This document shows, one piece after another, positions 7,193-14,900 of a stretch of DNA of 17,993 nucleotides (position 1 is its first letter; the number at the start of each line of letters is the position of its first letter). The stretch lies in NCBI GenBank assembly GCA_002433335.1, contig DJHY01000291.1, positions 8,890 through 26,882 of the forward strand, written 5' to 3'. Made by a program: the position numbers and the translations under genes. The stretch is from Rhodospirillaceae bacterium UBA6608 (lineage in GTDB: Bacteria > Pseudomonadota > Alphaproteobacteria > Rhodospirillales_A > Casp-alpha2). The notes beneath the pieces were generated by a model, which saw nothing but the letters and a program-made list of their open reading frames with translations, was not told where the DNA came from and made no database searches.

Positions 7193-7870
7193 TTAGATCA
7201 GTCGTTTGAGCTCCAAGTAGTCGCCCCGAACCCGGAGCGTGACCTTGATGGGCTGATTTTCCCGGTTGCGCCAGAACCAGCCGTGGTTGCCGGTAAAGGC
7301 CGCCTCCAGCCTCCCTTCATGGCCCGGCACGCCCCGGCCTTTCTGATAAGCAATGGACTTGCCGCCGCCGTCGCCGTGCAGGTCGTAATTGGCAACGCCG
7401 CCGTCGACACTCCAATGGAACTCCGCCACGGCCCCTTCGTCCATCACCAGTTTGACCTCGGCGCCCTGACCGGGCACCAGCGTGAAGGAGATTTCCTCCT
7501 TCCATGTCGGGGCCTGGGCCTCCGCCGTCTTTTGCGGCTCAGCCGGTTTCGCCGAATCGGCGGAAGGTGCTGCGACTTGCGCGGGCGCCGACGGTTTCGG
7601 CGGCTCCGCGGCCGGCGTCATGGGCTGCTGCTCCATGGCGGCGGTCTGCTCCTGATCCGCCTTGGCTTCCGCTTCCAGTTGCGTCTTGATTTCGCCCATC
7701 TCGGTCAGCCCCAGGACACGGCCGATGCCGGTGGGGTCGATGGCATATTCGGCGGGCAGGACGATCGTGACCAGAATGACGGCCGCCGAAACCAGGGCAT
7801 AGAACGTCGAACGCAGAAGCCTGCCGGTCGTCGGCAATTCGCTCTGAGAAGGGATTTCGGAATTGAACAT
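7193..7870 (-). CDS. Membrane-anchored periplasmic protein linked to HupE
   Basis: The 225-residue protein has a short cytosolic N-terminus (FNSEIPSQSELPTTGRLLRS), one membrane segment at about residues 22-40, then the block PAEYAIDPTGIGRVLGLTEMGEIK (39-62). A Pro/Ala/Glu linker follows (about 65-120), and then a C-terminal 103-residue domain (123-225) shared with the secreted protein at 6289-6726. The N-terminal part matches proteins commonly annotated as transmembrane anchor protein, whose role is unknown. ATG 7870 has AAAGG about eight bases upstream. It follows the HupE-like gene by 17 bp, so the two are co-translated. The domain probably faces the periplasm near the permease. Confidence 0.82.
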   Translation of the reverse strand: MFNSEIPSQSELPTTGRLLRSTFYALVSAAVILVTIVLPAEYAIDPTGIGRVLGLTEMGEIKTQLEAEAKADQEQTAAMEQQPMTPAAEPPKPSAPAQVAAPSADSAKPAEPQKTAEAQAPTWKEEISFTLVPGQGAEVKLVMDEGAVAEFHWSVDGGVANYDLHGDGGGKSIAYQKGRGVPGHEGRLEAAFTGNHGWFWRNRENQPIKVTLRVRGDYLELKRLI

Positions 7871-7887
7871 GGATTGACCTTTCGGGA

Positions 7888-8580
7888 TTAGGAAACGAAG
7901 TAACCGGTGAGCTGGTAGCCGATGAGAATGAACCCGGCGCTCATCATCGCGACGTTCACCGTATAGGCGCGGCGGATGAAGCTGTCGGTGCGCCGCCACC
8001 AACCCATCAGCACGAGGATCGCAGCGAGCGCCGTCAGCTGGCCCAGTTCGACGCCGACGTTGAAGGCCAACAGATTGGGGATCAGGCCGTCTTCGGCAAT
8101 GTCATAGTCGATGATCTTCGAAGCCAGACCGAAGCCATGGCAGAACCCGAAGATCAGGGTCGCCCATTTGGTGTTGGGCTGGAAGCCGAACCAGCGCTGA
8201 TAGGCGCCCAAGTTGTCGAGCGCCTTGTAGACGATGGAAAAACCGATGATGGCGTCGATGATGTAGCTGTTGATGCCGAAGTCGAACAGCACGCCGAGCA
8301 GCATGGTCGTCGAATGGCCGAGCGCGAACAGGCTGACGTAGATGGCGATGTGCTTCATCCGGTAGAGGAAGAAGATCACCCCGAACAGGAACAGAATGTG
8401 GTCGTAGCCCGTCACCATGTGCTTGGCGCCCAGGTACGAAAACGGCAGGAGCAAAACACCCGAGACTTCGAGGATATAGCCCTTGTCGCCCTGGGCGACG
8501 GCGTGGGCCTGCGCGGCATCAATGCTTGCGAGGCAAAGGAAAAGGGCGCCCAAGGCCGCCCCGGCGAGTGTTCTGATCAT
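7888..8580 (-). CDS. HupE/UreJ-family membrane protein (probable nickel/cobalt permease)
   Basis: The 230-residue protein starts with a signal-like helix ending AQAHA (residues 1-26) and has about six further membrane segments. HupE/UreJ proteins are linked to nickel or cobalt transport. Family landmarks are KHMVTGYDHILFL (53-65), FALGHSTTM (85-93) and GFCHGFGLA (145-153), which together supply His54, Asp60, His61, His89 and His148 as candidate metal ligands. The start at ATG 8580 places the signal helix at the N-terminus. An ATG eight codons upstream (8604) is also possible. It heads the leftward operon and diverges from a metal-sensing repressor. Import versus export cannot be decided from sequence. 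Confidence 0.85.
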   Translation of the reverse strand: MIRTLAGAALGALFLCLASIDAAQAHAVAQGDKGYILEVSGVLLLPFSYLGAKHMVTGYDHILFLFGVIFFLYRMKHIAIYVSLFALGHSTTMLLGVLFDFGINSYIIDAIIGFSIVYKALDNLGAYQRWFGFQPNTKWATLIFGFCHGFGLASKIIDYDIAEDGLIPNLLAFNVGVELGQLTALAAILVLMGWWRRTDSFIRRAYTVNVAMMSAGFILIGYQLTGYFVS

Positions 8581-8625
8581 TGTGGCCCTATCTGCGGTTT
8601 GCATCGTTAGCGGTACATCATTGGC

Positions 8626-8658
8626 TTGACCATAACCTATCCAGGGGGATAGGATCAA
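8626..8658. promoter_or_regulatory. Overlapping divergent promoters with a metal-repressor operator
   Basis: The perfect inverted repeat CCTATCC-AGGG-GGATAGG (8636-8653) contains a G5 run, as in RcnR/CsoR/InrS-type operators. It fills the spacers of two opposed promoters. Rightward: TTGACC (8626-8631), 18 bp, TAGGAT (8650-8655). Leftward: TTGATC (8658-8653), 17 bp, TTATGG (8635-8630). One bound repressor tetramer would block both. The rightward start would fall at or next to the repressor ATG, implying a leaderless or nearly leaderless mRNA. The repeat and boxes are seen; binding is inferred. Confidence 0.7.
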
Positions 8659-8660
8659 GC

Positions 8661-8939
8661 ATGGACGGAACGCACAGACATCAAAGTCACCCGGTTGTGA
8701 TCAACCGCCTGAAACGGGCGCACGGCCACCTTCGCAAGGTCATTGAAATGATCGAGGCCGGGCGGCCGTGCCTGGACGTTGCGCAACAACTTCATGCGGT
8801 CGAGAGCGCAGTGGCGAATGCAAAGACCACGCTGATCGAAGACCACCTGGACCACTGCCTGGACACCGTCGTCGGCCCCATGGACGCCGACCAGCGCCAG
8901 GAGATCGCCGATTTCAAGGCGATCGCCAAATACCTCTAG
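8661..8939 (+). CDS. CsoR/RcnR/InrS-family metal-sensing repressor
   Basis: This 92-residue all-helical repressor is of the DUF156 family, which binds G-tract operators as a tetramer and lets go when it binds metal. The family core is clear: VINRLKRAHGHLRKVIEMIE (12-32), GRPCLDVAQQLHAVESAV (34-51), then EDHLDHCLD (60-68). Cys37, His62 and Cys66 match the Cys-His-Cys set of copper-sensing CsoR. His21 and His65, plus an N-terminal HRHQSH, add ligands seen in nickel sensors such as InrS and RcnR. With an NreB/NrsD-like exporter next door, nickel or cobalt is the better guess. The gene starts 7 bp after its own operator and probably represses both directions. Confidence 0.88.
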   Translation: MDGTHRHQSHPVVINRLKRAHGHLRKVIEMIEAGRPCLDVAQQLHAVESAVANAKTTLIEDHLDHCLDTVVGPMDADQRQEIADFKAIAKYL

Positions 8940-8962
8940 TTACGGATCGAACGGGCGCGGCC

Positions 8963-10282
8963 ATGCTGGGCGTCCTTGCCAACAGAACCTATCGCAACCT
9001 TTTCCTCGCCCAGGTGATCTCGCTTGTTGGGACCGGGCTGGGCACGGTTGCGCTGGCCCTGCTGGCTTTCAATATCGCGGGCGACAAGGCGGGTGCAGTC
9101 CTGGGCACGGCGTTATTCATCAAGATGGCCGCCTATGTGGGGCTGTCGCCCATTGCGGGCGCGCTCGCGGGCCTGCTGCCCCGGCGGGCGTTCCTGGTGT
9201 CGCTCGATGCCGTGCGCACGGGCATCGCACTGATGCTGCCTTTCGTGACCCAGACCTGGCAGATCTACCTGTTGATCTTTTTCCTGCAGGCGGCCTCGGC
9301 GGCCTTCACCCCGACCTTCCAGGCCACCATTCCGGACGTCCTGCCGGACGAAGGCGAGTACACCAAGGCACTGTCCCTATCGCGTCTGGCTTATGATCTG
9401 GAAAACCTGCTCAGCCCGGCGATCGCGGGCGCGCTGCTTACCGTGATGACCTTCCACGATCTCTTCGTCGGGACGGCCTTGGGTTTCGTCGCTTCCGCGC
9501 TTTTCGTCCTGTCGGTTTCCCTGCCGTCGCCGAAGACGGCTCAACTCCGCAGCTTCCGCGACCGCCTGTTCCGGGGAACGCGGATTTTCTTCGCCACGCC
9601 CCGGCTGCGCGGGCTGATGGCGGTCAACCTCGCGGTTGCCGCGGGCGGTGCCTTCGTGATCGTCAACACTGTCGTTTTCGTGCAGTCCCGGTTCGGGCTG
9701 ACGGAGCAGCAGACGGCCCTGGCCCTGGCGTCGTTCGGCGGCGGGTCCATGCTGGTCGCACTTGCCCTGCCGCGCCTGCTGGCCCGCGCGCCGGACCGAT
9801 TGGCGATGCTGACCGGCGTTGCGGTCCTGGCCGCCGGCACTGGCTTGGCCTCGATGGCAGGAGACTTCGAACTTTTGCTCGGCCTGTGGTTTGTCCTCGG
9901 CGGCGGATACTCCCTGGCCCTCACGCCGTCCGGACGGTTGCTCCGGCGCTCCACGCATCCTGAGGACCGCCCGGCGGTGTTCGCAGCGCAGTTCGCCCTG
10001 TCCCATGCCTGCTGGCTGATCACCTATCCCCTGGCGGGATGGGTGGGTGCCGCGTTCGGCCTGCCGGTCAGCGCCTCGGTCTTGGCCGGTGTCGCCTTCG
10101 CCGGCGTCGTCGGGGCGGCCCTGTTGTGGCCCAGGACCGACCGGGAAGTCGTCGAGCACGACCATCCCGACCTGCCCGACGGCCATCCGCATCTGGCCGA
10201 GGGCGACCACCGAGGCGATCACCGCCACGCCCACGCCTACGTCATCGACGACCTGCACTACATGTGGCCCCATGGCCGGTGA
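8963..10282 (+). CDS. MFS transporter, NreB/NrsD-like nickel exporter
   Basis: The 439-residue major-facilitator protein has about twelve membrane segments (from residue 12 to about 392) with the first-half motif SRACLLPRRAF-like region at AGLLPRRAFLVSLDAVRTG. Its cytosolic C-terminus (about 395-439) carries ten histidines, for example EHDHPDLPDGHPHL and DHRGDHRHAHAY. His-rich tails of this type mark the nickel exporters NreB and NrsD. It lies 23 bp after the metal repressor and would be induced with it. The ATG at 8963 begins just before the first helix; the frame is open upstream but overlaps the repressor gene. Nickel or cobalt export is inferred from the tail and context. Confidence 0.82.
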   Translation: MLGVLANRTYRNLFLAQVISLVGTGLGTVALALLAFNIAGDKAGAVLGTALFIKMAAYVGLSPIAGALAGLLPRRAFLVSLDAVRTGIALMLPFVTQTWQIYLLIFFLQAASAAFTPTFQATIPDVLPDEGEYTKALSLSRLAYDLENLLSPAIAGALLTVMTFHDLFVGTALGFVASALFVLSVSLPSPKTAQLRSFRDRLFRGTRIFFATPRLRGLMAVNLAVAAGGAFVIVNTVVFVQSRFGLTEQQTALALASFGGGSMLVALALPRLLARAPDRLAMLTGVAVLAAGTGLASMAGDFELLLGLWFVLGGGYSLALTPSGRLLRRSTHPEDRPAVFAAQFALSHACWLITYPLAGWVGAAFGLPVSASVLAGVAFAGVVGAALLWPRTDREVVEHDHPDLPDGHPHLAEGDHRGDHRHAHAYVIDDLHYMWPHGR

Positions 10283-10712
10283 CCTTGCGGCCTACGGCGG
10301 GCTGTTCCTGGTCGCCTTCCTGGCGGCGACGATCCTGCCCGCCCAATCGGAGATCGGCCTCGCCGGCTTGATCCTGTCGGGCGATTACAGCATCGGCCTG
10401 CTGATTGCCGTGGCGAGTCTTGGCAACACCCTCGGCGCCGTCGTCAACTGGGCGCTCGGGCGCTGGGTCGAACACTTCCGGGACCGCAAATGGTTCCCGG
10501 CCAAGCCGCAGCAGTTGGACAAGGCCGTCGGCTGGTATCACCGATATGGACGGTGGAGCCTGCTCTTGAGCTGGATGCCGTTCATCGGCGATCCGCTGAC
10601 CCTGGCGGCGGGCGTGCTGCGGGAGCCGTTCTGGAGTTTTCTCGCAATCGTCGCCTTCGCGAAAACGGCCCGCTATATCGTCGTCGCCGGAATCACGTTG
10701 GGCAGCGTATAA
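10272..10712 (+). CDS. YqaA-family (VTT/DedA-like) membrane protein
   Basis: The 146-residue membrane protein resembles YqaA, a short relative of DedA/VTT-domain proteins. Landmarks are PAQSEIGLAGLI (23-34), VASLGNTLGAVVNWALGRW (47-65), and a second hairpin SWMPFIGDPLTLAAGVLR followed by a final helix. VTT proteins are implicated in lipid scrambling and envelope homeostasis; the role of YqaA itself is not settled. The ATG at 10272 overlaps the end of the MFS gene by 11 bp, so translation is coupled. Its place in the metal operon suggests an accessory role in envelope metal tolerance, which is inference. Confidence 0.82.
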   Translation: MAGDLAAYGGLFLVAFLAATILPAQSEIGLAGLILSGDYSIGLLIAVASLGNTLGAVVNWALGRWVEHFRDRKWFPAKPQQLDKAVGWYHRYGRWSLLLSWMPFIGDPLTLAAGVLREPFWSFLAIVAFAKTARYIVVAGITLGSV

Positions 10713-10819
10713 TCAAGAGACTGATCTTGACGTCGATCAATGTGCCTTACGACCAATCGTGGAATATCTACGCGCGTAAATCGCGAAGGGCCAAGACCCG
10801 CAGCCATTCAGGAATCATC

Positions 10820-11980
10820 ATGAAACGTGCTCTCAAATTAGGTTTGGTCGTTCTCGCGCTGGTCGCAATAGGTGCGGCAACGGCCGCCTATATCCGCTCC
10901 CGTCCATTCACCGTTGCCGTGGCCGCCATAGAGCAAGACGTCCCCGTTCAGGTCTTCGGCCTCGGGACCGTTGAAGCGCGGATCATCTCGCACATCGGTT
11001 TCGAAGCGGGCGGCGCTCTGGTTGAAATCAACGCAGATCACGGCGACCGGGTCGAACGCGGCACCATTCTTGCCCGGCTCGCCGATGCGGAAGCGAAGGC
11101 TCGTGTTGCGAAAGCAGAAGCCGCACTCGCCCAAGCCAAAGCCAATCTAGAGCGCGCCCTGGCTCGGGTACGAAGTGCTGAAGCCACCTTGGTACAGAAA
11201 CGCAGCATAAAGGAACGGCGCCAGGCATTGGTCGGCAGCGGCACGACCTCGAAGGAGGCTGCCGAGGACGCTCGTGCCGCCGCGGATGTCGCCGCCGCCG
11301 AATTGGCCGTCGCCCAGAGCGACGCAACCGTTGCGGAAGCAGCCATCAAGGACGCGGAAGCGCAGGTTCAACTCGAGACCGCAGTGCTTGGCAACCACGT
11401 TCTGTCGGCACCCTACGACGCGCTGGTAATAGGCAGGCGCATGGAATTGGGCGCCGTTGTCGCGCCGGGTGAAGCCATCTTCTCGCTGATCGACCCAAAT
11501 TCTGTTTGGACCCGAGCCTTCGTCGACGAATCCCAGGCTGGCGACCTGAAACTCGGGCAGCCTGCGGAAGTTCGCCTGCGGTCTCTGCCGCGCCAAGTAT
11601 TCACAGCGCATGTCGACCGTATCGAAATCGAAAGCGATCGCGTCACCGAGGAACGCCGCGTCTACCTGAAGTGCGACCAGTGCCCCCCCAACGTCTTCCT
11701 GGGGGAACAAGCCGAGGTCTACATCACGGTGACACGGCTCGAGACCGCCATGCCGGTGCCGGAGACGGCCATCGACCGGTTCGATGGAGTACACGGGATC
11801 GTATGGACCGTGATTGACGGCGCACTGCGCCGCCAGCGGGTCACTTTTAGCCATCGCTTGCTCGATGGCCGGGTAGTGCTAACCGACGGCTTGCCAGCCG
11901 GCGCCGAAGTGGTGATCAATCCAAGAACGAAATTCCGCGAGGGACGTGCAGCCCAGATTTCCAAGGCGGCCACGCCATGA
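10820..11980 (+). CDS. HlyD/RND-type periplasmic adaptor of an ABC exporter (DevB-like)
   Basis: The 386-residue membrane-fusion protein has one N-terminal membrane anchor (about 7-25), a first lipoyl half (GLGTVEARIISHIGFEAGG, 47-65), an Ala/Glu/Lys coiled-coil hairpin (about 88-190), and the second lipoyl half (LSAPYDALVIGRRMELGAVV, 195-214). A beta-barrel and membrane-proximal region follow. Such adaptors link an inner-membrane ABC pump to an outer-membrane channel. It has an unusual CxxC at Cys285-Cys288 in the barrel region. ATG 10820 has AGGA about five bases upstream; a long open extension upstream (from 10490) only overlaps the YqaA gene. It overlaps the permease gene by four bases (ATGA). 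Confidence 0.88.
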   Translation: MKRALKLGLVVLALVAIGAATAAYIRSRPFTVAVAAIEQDVPVQVFGLGTVEARIISHIGFEAGGALVEINADHGDRVERGTILARLADAEAKARVAKAEAALAQAKANLERALARVRSAEATLVQKRSIKERRQALVGSGTTSKEAAEDARAAADVAAAELAVAQSDATVAEAAIKDAEAQVQLETAVLGNHVLSAPYDALVIGRRMELGAVVAPGEAIFSLIDPNSVWTRAFVDESQAGDLKLGQPAEVRLRSLPRQVFTAHVDRIEIESDRVTEERRVYLKCDQCPPNVFLGEQAEVYITVTRLETAMPVPETAIDRFDGVHGIVWTVIDGALRRQRVTFSHRLLDGRVVLTDGLPAGAEVVINPRTKFREGRAAQISKAATP

Positions 11981-13110
11981 ACCTAGCCGCCCGTGATCTA
12001 TGGCACAATTTCAGCCGTTTTCTGCTGACCTGTATTGGGCTTGGACTGTTGTTGGGCGTTGTGCAGTCCATGGTCGGCATCTACCGCGGGATTGTGGTCG
12101 AAGGCGCGACCATGGCCAGAGCCGCGGGCGCTGACTTATGGGTCGTGGAAGCCGGATCTAGAGGACCGTTCGCAGCATCATCGCGGATTCCGGGTGACAC
12201 GCGCGAGGCCGTGGCACGAATGCATGGCGTCGAGGCGGCCGGAAGTCTCACTTACCAATCGGTCGAGGGATTCCACGCAGGGAAAAAGGTTCGTTTGTAC
12301 TTGGTCGGGTATGAGCTCGGCCGTCCCGGCGGACCGGCGGCGATTGCCGCTGGCCGGAACATAGCACGTAGTCACTACGAACTTGTCTTGGACCGCCGTG
12401 CAGGCATTGGTCTGGGCGAGCGCATACAACTCGGCCGCAACAGCTTCACCGTTGTCGGACTGACCGAAAACTTGGTCAGTTCAGGTGGCGATCCTGCCGC
12501 TTTCATTACCTTGCTGGACTCCCAGGAATTACAGTTCGAACTCGCCCCGCCGGCGGCACGCCGAGAAATTGCCCGCGGCACCGGAACGGGAAGCACAGAC
12601 ACGGTGAACGCCGTTGTGGCACGCGTTCACGCCAATGTCCCGGCGGATGAGGTCGCGACAACGGTAAAGCGTTGGAAGCACCTGGCGGCATTGACCGAGG
12701 CGGAACAGGAAGATGTCCTGACGCGCTCCGTGGTCGAGCGGGCCGCCCGCCAGATCGGCCTGTTCACAGTCATCCTGATGCTGGTGTCGACGGTGATCAT
12801 TTCGCTCATCGTCTACACGATGACGCTGGACAAAAGGCGCGAGATCGCGACGCTTAAGCTGATCGGCGCCCCGGACCGGCGCATCGTCGGGATGATCATC
12901 CAGCAGGCTCTGGCGATGGGTTTGGTCGGCCTTCTGTTTGGCGCCACGATGGTCAATCTCATCGTCGATTTTTTCCCTCGGCGCGTCGTCCTGTTGCTGC
13001 CCGACGGGCTCGCCCTGGCAGGCATCGTCGTTTTGGTCTGCTTGCTGGCAAGCACGATCAGCGTGCGGTATGCCCTGAAGATCGACCCCGCGACGGCACT
13101 GGCGGGCTGA
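11977..13110 (+). CDS. ABC exporter permease, FtsX/MacB type (DevC-like)
   Basis: The 377-residue protein has the MacB-type layout without the fused ATPase. There is an N-terminal helix (about 13-35), a large periplasmic domain (about 40-255) with NLVSSGGDPAAF and AALTEAEQEDVL, then the FtsX domain with three helices (about 258-284, 305-330, 342-362). The coupling segment TMTLDKRREIATLKLIGAP after the second helix is the classic contact with the ATPase. The length matches DevC-like permeases that pair with a separate DevA ATPase. It overlaps the adaptor gene by ATGA and ends two bases before the ATPase start. The substrate is unknown; DevBCA relatives export glycolipids or peptides. Confidence 0.88.
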   Translation: MNLAARDLWHNFSRFLLTCIGLGLLLGVVQSMVGIYRGIVVEGATMARAAGADLWVVEAGSRGPFAASSRIPGDTREAVARMHGVEAAGSLTYQSVEGFHAGKKVRLYLVGYELGRPGGPAAIAAGRNIARSHYELVLDRRAGIGLGERIQLGRNSFTVVGLTENLVSSGGDPAAFITLLDSQELQFELAPPAARREIARGTGTGSTDTVNAVVARVHANVPADEVATTVKRWKHLAALTEAEQEDVLTRSVVERAARQIGLFTVILMLVSTVIISLIVYTMTLDKRREIATLKLIGAPDRRIVGMIIQQALAMGLVGLLFGATMVNLIVDFFPRRVVLLLPDGLALAGIVVLVCLLASTISVRYALKIDPATALAG

Positions 13111-13112
13111 CG

Positions 13113-13838
13113 ATGGATCAAGCCGTCCCACCGCTTGTCGAGCTCCACCAAGTGTCGAAGCATTTCGGAGAAGGCGACACACGTGTAGACGCGCTCCGCG
13201 AGATCGATTTGAACGTCGCTCCCGGCGAACTGATCGGTCTCGTCGGACCGAGCGGATCAGGAAAAAGTACGCTGCTCAACGTGATCGGCTGTATTCTGGA
13301 ACCAAGCAGCGGATCGATGCATCTCGACGGCGACTTGGTCTATGACGGCCGTTGGCTGCGCGGAGACCTGCGCCGCCTCCGCCTCGACAAGATCGGTTTC
13401 ATTTTCCAGTGGCATAATCTGCTGCCCTTCCTCAATGCCGTAGACAACGTCGCGGTCGTTCTCGATCTTATCGGCGCAGAACGAGATACGGCCCGAGGGC
13501 GAGCAGAGGAATTGCTGGAATACCTGGATATCGGAAAGCGGCGCGACGCCATGCCCGCGAATCTCTCCGGCGGCGAGGCGCAGCGTGTGGCAATTGCCAG
13601 GGCCCTGGCCAACGAACCTCGCATTATCCTGGCCGACGAACCCACGGCGGCACTGGATTCCGAACGCGCCGCCATCGTCATGGACCTGTTGCACCGGGTC
13701 GCACGCGAGCGTCAGGCAGCGATCATCGTGGTGACGCACGACGAGAAGGTGTTCAATCGCTTCGACCGCATCGTCCGCCTACGCGACGGGCGATTGGAGA
13801 GTGAAGCCACTCCAGCTGCTTCTACAGCGGACGATTGA
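13113..13838 (+). CDS. ABC exporter ATPase, MacB/LolD type (DevA-like)
   Basis: The 241-residue nucleotide-binding protein powers the adjacent permease. Walker A is GPSGSGKST (45-53), the Q-loop glutamine is Gln99, and the signature is LSGGEAQRVAIARAL (151-165). Walker B is IILADEPTAALD (171-182), and the switch histidine is His209 in VTHD. All catalytic residues are intact. The domain order and the short insert LIFLD-like region match the MacB/LolD/DevA exporter group. ATG 13113 lies two bases after the permease stop. A 72-bp gap separates it from the next gene, so the operon may continue. Confidence 0.92.
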   Translation: MDQAVPPLVELHQVSKHFGEGDTRVDALREIDLNVAPGELIGLVGPSGSGKSTLLNVIGCILEPSSGSMHLDGDLVYDGRWLRGDLRRLRLDKIGFIFQWHNLLPFLNAVDNVAVVLDLIGAERDTARGRAEELLEYLDIGKRRDAMPANLSGGEAQRVAIARALANEPRIILADEPTAALDSERAAIVMDLLHRVARERQAAIIVVTHDEKVFNRFDRIVRLRDGRLESEATPAASTADD

Positions 13839-13910
13839 CCTGGAACCCCCAAGACGAAGCCGAACGCCAACAACGAATAATGGGCACCAATCGAGTTGCG
13901 GAGGAAGTGT

Positions 13911-14864
13911 GTGAATACAGCGTCTATCAAATGCTTTGCGCTGGCGGTCCTTGCCATCCTAACGAGCGGCGCTGTATCGGCGCAGGCCGCTGACATCCTG
14001 CCGCCCCCGGAACGCGTTTCGGAAAACGTCTATGCCTGGATCGGCCCCCTCGACGGCCCCAACACGCAAAACCAAGGCTACCGCATGAACCTCGCCTTCG
14101 TCGTCGGCACGGATGCCGTCGCCGTGTTCGACACGGGCTACACGCGGGAAATGGGCGATGAGATGATCGCTCATATCAAACGCGTGACTGCGCTGCCGAT
14201 CCGCTACGCGATCAATTCCAACTCGCAGCCGCATCGATATTTCGGCAACGATGCGTTCCATGCCATCGGCGCGGAGATCATGGCGACGCCAGAGGAACTG
14301 GCCCGCATGGAAGGCATGGGTGGCATGTTCGCCATGTTCAGCGCTCAGGCCCTGGGTCTCAAGGACGGTGCGGTCCCCGCACCAATAGCGCCTGTACAAA
14401 AAGTAACAAGCTCCCGGACGCTCGACCTCGGCGGTGGAATCACCTTGCGCATTCTGCCGGCAGGTGGGAACCACACGCCCAACTCGCTGATCGCCGATGT
14501 TCCCTCCGACAAGGTCCTTCTGGCCGGCGACGTTCTGTATGGAGAACGGTTGCTGGCAGTCCTGGATGTCAGTCAGCCGAAGGAATGGATCGATACCTTC
14601 GACGGCTTGCGTCGGTTCAAGGACTATCTGTTCGTCCCGGGCCATGGCCGGCCCGGACCACTCGCCATTTTCGAGGGGCCGACCTACCGCTATCTCTCCA
14701 ACATATGGGACTACATGTGCAAAGCGGTGGGCGCCGGCGTCGACTTGGATTCGGCGGTCAAGTCCTACGACCAATCCGCCTATTCCGGACTTGTGAACTT
14801 CGATAATCTCAGTGGACGGAACGCCAGCTGGACCTATCAGAAGGCCGAGTTCGCCTGTTTCTGA
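13911..14864 (+). CDS. Exported metallo-beta-lactamase-fold protein lacking HxHxDH
   Basis: The 317-residue protein has a signal peptide (residues 1-26, ending AVSAQA) and an MBL fold resembling the periplasmic quinoprotein-relay zinc hydrolase group. The strand FVVGTDAVAVFDTGYT (63-78) and later landmarks GGNHTPNSLIAD (His188), LLAGDVLY (Asp207) and FVPGHG (His245) are present. At the zinc motif, where HxHxDH should stand, it reads NSNSQPHRYFGN (102-113), so the two His, the Asp and the last His are replaced by Asn104, Gln106, His108 and Arg109. It may be a non-catalytic binding protein or use another metal site. GTG 13911 is chosen because GGAGG precedes it by about seven bases. It follows the ABC operon by 72 bp. 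Confidence 0.82.
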   Translation: MNTASIKCFALAVLAILTSGAVSAQAADILPPPERVSENVYAWIGPLDGPNTQNQGYRMNLAFVVGTDAVAVFDTGYTREMGDEMIAHIKRVTALPIRYAINSNSQPHRYFGNDAFHAIGAEIMATPEELARMEGMGGMFAMFSAQALGLKDGAVPAPIAPVQKVTSSRTLDLGGGITLRILPAGGNHTPNSLIADVPSDKVLLAGDVLYGERLLAVLDVSQPKEWIDTFDGLRRFKDYLFVPGHGRPGPLAIFEGPTYRYLSNIWDYMCKAVGAGVDLDSAVKSYDQSAYSGLVNFDNLSGRNASWTYQKAEFACF

Positions 14865-14900
14865 TGACCTGTTGCCGCGTACCTTTGAGGAAAGCCGAAC

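Noticed and set aside
7504..7891. A possible frameshift in the anchored protein, because of its long Pro/Ala region.
   Set aside because: The frame stays open and both flanking domains are in one frame; the region is an ordinary flexible linker.
9377..10273. A 298-codon minus-strand frame opposite the MFS gene.
   Set aside because: Its translation is Gln/Arg/Gly-rich without any fold pattern, while the + strand encodes a clear twelve-helix transporter.
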